DNA of 64,000 bases, from the NCBI RefSeq assembly GCF_030463565.1, contig NC_134643.1, positions 78,117,721 to 78,181,720 of the forward strand, given 5' to 3'. Position numbers and translations under genes: made by a program. This document shows positions 38,501 to 44,500 of this stretch, in pieces. How positions within the stretch are numbered: the stretch's first letter is position 1; each line of letters opens with the position of its first letter. The stretch is from Pelecanus crispus (taxonomy: Eukaryota; Chordata; Aves; Pelecaniformes; Pelecanidae). The notes beneath the pieces were generated by a model. It worked only from the letters and a program-made list of their open reading frames with translations, made no database searches and was not told the DNA's origin.

Positions 38501-41500
38501 GGTGGATGGCCGAATGCTCCATTACATGAGCGTGGTGAGTAAATGGCATTTCTTTTCCTGACATCTTGTTTGTGTTCTTAGTTTCTCTCCACTTCAGTGC
38601 ATGCTGGCGTACCTCCAGATAGCTCACTAAAGACCAGGTGAGACTAGAGAGAGCTGCTTTCACTGTGCCTATTGTTGTGACTACATAGATACTGTATTCA
38701 CTTAGCATCCTCCTTCCTCTCCATCCCAGCCTCCATCTTCCTCCTGCTCCCTTTGGGTCAATTTGCCAGCAGCAGCAACCTTTTTTGCATCCCACAGCAC
38801 CAGGATCCGTGCCGTACCACACACCTCTGCAAGCAGCTGTCTCCCCTTCCTACATTCACCTCCTCTCAGACTCCCCCAAGCCTTCCCCCAGCGGCAGCCC
38901 CAGCCCCAAACACACCCTCCTGCCCCTGCTACAAGGGGGAAGGGGCCGGGGGGGGGGGGGGGGGGGGGGTCCAGGCAGCAGGTGTCCCTGAGAGACAGCC
39001 AGCTATGGCTGGAGAGGAGGTGCTGCCACCAGCCACCATCACCAACCTTCTTTCCCTTGGCCCTCCCATGCAAGCAGCCACCAGCCAAATCCCAGCTGGC
39101 CGCACAAGCAGCCCACTTGTGGGGTGCAGAAGGGGATCTATGGCTCCTTGGGCAGCTCTCGTGTCACAGCCAGCCATTCTCAGGTCCCTTACGGGCATGT
39201 TATGGGATGCAGTGTCCACAAGGAGCCAAAGAGCCGGATCACAGTGATCTGGCTTGTAGCTTCCTAGAGCAGAAAGTTGGCACCTGTGTGGAGGTTAGCA
39301 GACTGTGCATTACTCTGGGCCTGTGTCAAAAGTTTTAAAAAGAAATGTAAAAGTACTGTGTAGTCTCCATCTGCGCATGTGAGTTCTGCCCCAGATGACT
39401 GGATCTACTGAAAGGAAGCTGAAGTCGGAGCTTACTCTTACTTGCTTTTGCAGCGTCGTAGAGGCTACGCCTACGTGCATGTAGCATACCAAAAGTACAG
39501 ACTTCAACAACTAAGCATCTCATGTGTCTCATGAGACTTTCTGACAATAATATCAAAGGTGTTGAATGGTTCATAAATCGGGACTTGGCATTTTCTGGAT
39601 AATTGAAGGGAGAAGGCTGAGGGAGGTCAGAGTGTCAGGGACATCGCTACTGCCAAAAGGATATGCCAGAATGTTGTATTTGTCTGTGTGCTTCATTGCG
39701 GTGTTTAAAGGACCCCTTGCAACTGTAGTGGGTGTCCTTCGTTAAGCTAATGCTAATAGCTGTAACCTATAGAAAACATAAGGCCTTATACTACTACTCA
39801 CCTGCAAGTATTTCCTATATTCTTTCCAGCTTTAAAGATACTATCTTAAGGTGGACAAGCAAACATAGTAAGCAAGAGCCCGGACTCATGCATGAGAAAT
39901 AGGCAATCTTGTGCTTAACAGTTGTGCATGACACTGATGTGCTCAGGCAGCATTTGTAAGTACACAGAAGTGTGTGAATTCTGTGGTTGCAGTTCATGCA
40001 GCTGGGCCTTTGCTCTTCAGATTGTTATTAATTAATAGAAGTAGGTGGAGTTTTTTTCTTCAGTGAGCAAACGTTTGGTCTGCTTACCTATTCATGTGGA
40101 TGCTTAGGTGAAGAAAACCCAAGTAATTTCCTTTGAAGAAAATTGCAGTTTTAAGAGCCAACTTGTTTGAAAACAGGCTACATTTAATAGCTTTTACATA
40201 ACATATTTCAAAATGCTGAGCACCAGCGTCAGCTCCCCACTTTAGTGCTGGTCAGGTGAAGCCAACCCAGCAGGTTTCCTTTCTGTAAGGTCTCAGGTAA
40301 GATGAGATAAGACCTTTGTTCTTCTCTGAAGACACAAATGCAAACAGAGCATTGCCAATATTAATTCCTTCCATATAACAAAGAAGAAATCAATCATACT
40401 CCTGTTCTCTCTTGAGCCAAGTCATGGGCAGAGTAGAAGTTACCTTTTTATGCCACATTTGCATGTATTTTGTATAGGCTTTACAACAGCAGCAGGAGGA
40501 AGCCTAGGGTTGATCCATCTAACTCTCCTCCTGCAAGACAAGCACAGCACTGCTGAGGACCTGCAGCCGCTGCCCAGGGCTGACCTGCCTTGGCTACCTG
40601 GCATGACTTTGCTGTTGAGTCCATTTTGGTCAAATGATAAATACTCGCTGCTTATGTAGTGTAGTTTGGTGTTTGTTTCCTTCAGTTTTTTGTGTTCAGA
40701 CATTAATATAAAAGTAGGAGGCAGTTTCGTTCTTCTGCTTCTTAAGTCTTGGAGATCTGATGCCAGTAGGCTCCACTGGGCTTGATCTTGTGTTGGGAAA
40801 CTTTACCACCGTATTACCTGGATGAGGATTGAATGCGGGTAAAACGCAGCATAGCCTATATTGTAAGGGGACTTGTATTATTCAACAGTCAGTCTTTTGT
40901 CTATTAAAAAAGAAAGAAAAGTAATAGGTGGACAGAGCAAGGATGTGTAGCGGAGCTTTGCTTTTTTAAATAGATACTCTTTCTGTTACTTCCCTTCAAT
41001 TGTAGATCACTAGGGATACTTTTAGACTGAGTTTAACCATCAAATCATAACAGCAGCTTCAGTGTAAATGATCAACTAAATACAGCTATATGCAAAGTAT
41101 CAAATAAATACTTTTTTAAATCACATGAAGTTACCCTCACTTAGCAAACCACAAAACAGAAACTCTAATCTTAGAGTTTATTTGGGCAAGTGAAGAATTT
41201 AGTCTTAAATATTCTGACAAAATAGAATCCAGTATTTGTAACACAGAAGTAATGCTAAAACATATTAAGCCAGGTTAACCCTGGCACAAGGATGCATAAA
41301 TTTATGTCAGCCAACTTGCACCAGCAGAAAATTGGACTTTGAGACACTTAATGGCATAGTTAGGACTCAATTACAACCGAAGTGCCTACCTTAACAGGAA
41401 TGCAAGTCTCTCAGCATGTGACCACAGTTGCAGGGCATGGGAGGTTTTTCTTCTGTAGTACTCCTCTGGAGTGGCAGCAGCAGTGAGCAAGCTGGGAAGT

Positions 41501-44500
41501 CTAGCCGGGCCTCTCACATACTCCTCCTTAGAAGCTTTTCATGGCTTGGCTCCTTGGATGAGAGAGAATCTGATTATTTTGAAATGCTAAATTTCTGGGG
41601 CTAGTCATTGGAATGAAACCAGAGGTGGGCAAAGTGACATCTTCTGCATTGCTTATTTTGCAAACCTGTCAGCAGGTCAGGGTGTTGGGTAGCACCAGCA
41701 GCCTTTTTTAATCTGTGAGCTTCATCTAAACCTTCTGTTTCCTTCACCATTGTCCACCAGGTGTGTCCTGTGAGTTGAGCTCTCTTGGGTGCCAGAAGGC
41801 TCTGTCTCTCACCTCCTCAGTGGTTTGAAGGAGCCCTGAGTACAAGAAGGAGATGAGGGAATTTTAATGGAGCCAAAGCAAAACTCCTGCTTGCTACTGT
41901 AGTCACGAAGCAGGGAACTCATCTCTCCCAGCTCTTGACATCCAAAAGCTAGCTGTCCAGCCGAAGGCGGCAGTCAGTGCAGAGAGAGGGGCACTATGAG
42001 GCACTACCTCATTCCTTAGCATGACACATATTGCCTGAGAGATGCCTGACACTTTCCATGGACACAGGTGGGAGCCTAAACAGCCGGTCTGTGTGAGCTA
42101 TAAAATAAGTCCTCCGTAAAAGCATTGCGAGGATTGAGCTTTTGGAGAAAGAACCAGCTGCTTTTGTTAGCTTCACCAATGCATTGCAGGGAGGAGTGTG
42201 GCTGTGCCTTTGCAGGCTCTTGCCCTGCGATGTGTGAGAAGTGGCTCATCCCATGCTGAAAATGGTGTGGTGTGAAGGTACAGCCAGGTTGCCTTGTGGT
42301 GCCTTGTCACAGAGCCAACTTCCAGGCTGCCCGTGTGTCCAGTGTGCTCCCTTGGCACGCGTGAGGGGGCAGAAGGCGCTCCTGGCCAACCTGCCCTCCT
42401 TCCCTCAAACTGTAGCGGGTGGCTGCACAAGGTAGGAGCTACACAGTGATGGTGAGCTGGGGCCAAGGAGACATAAGGTGGGCCTCTCCGCAGCCTGGGT
42501 ATGGTCATCCTTTCCATCATTCCATCACTTGTGACAAGCATTTTAAAAAACATTTATTGTTTGCAGTTGGGAGACCAACCTGACACACCGTGGTATTTTT
42601 CTTTTTCCCTCCTTTTTTTCCTTCTAACTCTACAGAATGCCTCAGTTTTCAGGGTAATTTATTGCTTTCAGTTAAACTTTTAGCTGGATGTTTGCTGTTA
42701 AAATTTTTGGCAGGATTAAATACAAATACGAGGTCAGCCTGATGCATTGTGTTTGGAAAGCTGTCCTGGCTCTAATCAGATCGCTGAGGATGTGTCATCT
42801 CACCCTCTCCCCTCCTCATTACCCCAGGTTTCTTGTACTAAGCTCTGTACCCTATGTGAAGAACATCACCCAGGAGCTAGTACAGAGCAACACAGAAAGC
42901 TTTTATTTTGTGACAGATGGTTTGATGTGAATCATGTGTCTCACGTATTAAAATCTTACCCCAGAATGTGTCCGACGTGCCATTTTAAGCCAGGGTCTGA
43001 AGCAGTCTCCTCCAGTCAGGTGTTGGTTCCACCAATAAGCACGTTTATGTTTATTAACTCCCCCTTCTGTTTCGACAGGATGACTTGCTGTCCTTAAAAG
43101 TTGTCAGTGTCCTCCACCACCTCAGCATCAAAAGAGCCATTCAGGTTTTGAGAATAAATAACTTCGAACCCAACTGTCTGCGCAGGAGGCCATCTGATGA
43201 GGTACTGCTTTAAGATGAAACTATGAAGAGGAATCCTTTAGGGTTTTTCTCTGATGTTTCTGATTATTCCTGCTCTGACCTCTCCTCCTTTCTCCTCCTT
43301 CGTATTTCATTCTGTTTCATTTTCAGTTTCCTTTTTCTCATGTTGTTCTTCCAAGTCTCAGGCTCTGCCGTCACTACCTGGAACACCACTTTCTTTCCTC
43401 CACCTGTCATGGCCCCAGACTCAAGTCCCCTTACCAAATCTCCTGCTCCTCTTCCTAGCCAACAGCTGCCTGTTTTGGCTTAGTCTCTGATGTGCTGTCT
43501 TGAACGTAAATTATCTTGAACTCAGTGCACTGTTGCCATGAGTCCTGTGTAACTCTCTGGAAAGTTGATGGCTATGTCAAAATTTTCTGTGTAAAAGGAG
43601 TTTGGCCGTGTTACCAGACGAGAGACTGCTATTAGTTTGCTTTGGAAGCAGCATATGCTGGATAGGGCAATGGATAATGAAACAATCCAGACTCTTGGAT
43701 TTAGATTCATGATGCGTATTTCCAAGAAAAGCACAGCAGCTCATGGAGCTAGTTAAATTTTCAGTTTTACTGGTAGAAACTGCAAGTAGTTCTAGTGCAC
43801 AGCAGGATAATCAAATGGCATGAAGCGTAATAGAGACCTGCCTACTGTCCAGACCCATCACCATGTTGGTGTTGCTGCAGGAAGGCAATCCAAAAAGAGG
43901 GTTTTTTTCCCTCAAGTGCGAAGTGAGTTTGCATTCATTAAGGGTAGGAGAGGTTTGTTTCAGTAAAGATTGGGGCTGGGGCACCTGAGTCAGGAAGTCT
44001 CCTTAACTGCCTTTTCCTCCTGTTCACAGAATAACGTCACACCTTCTGAGGTCACGCAGTGGACCAATCATCGTGTGATGGAGTGGTTACGCTCCGTTGA
44101 TCTGGCAGAGTATGCTCCTAATCTGCGGGGGAGCGGTGTGCATGGGGGACTGATGGTAAGGTTGTAAGCTTATTCCATTTTATTTTAAAAAATATGGCTG
44201 AGAATCGCTAGAGCAAAGTTCTGACATTATCTTTGCTGCACATACCTTATCTTCTTATTCTACTTAATAAGAAGTCACTATCAAAATTTATTACCCTATA
44301 GTTTAAAGGACATGAATGTCTTGGGCAGAATTAGTGTGGGCAGCAATGGGTTTGATTATCTGTATTTCCCTCACAATTTAATTTAAATATGGCATTCTCC
44401 ACCTCCTGTCCTATGACGCTTATCGTGCTGTTAAGCAGCCACATTCTTCCTTCCTAGACCTGGATAGGTTTTTATTTTACTTTTGTAAAATCTGTGATTT

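Noticed and set aside
38753..39338. Overlapping long open frames (up to 191 codons) on both strands
   Set aside because: Low-complexity Pro/Gly/Ser-rich translations around a G22 run inside a liprin intron, with no start context, splice support or homology.
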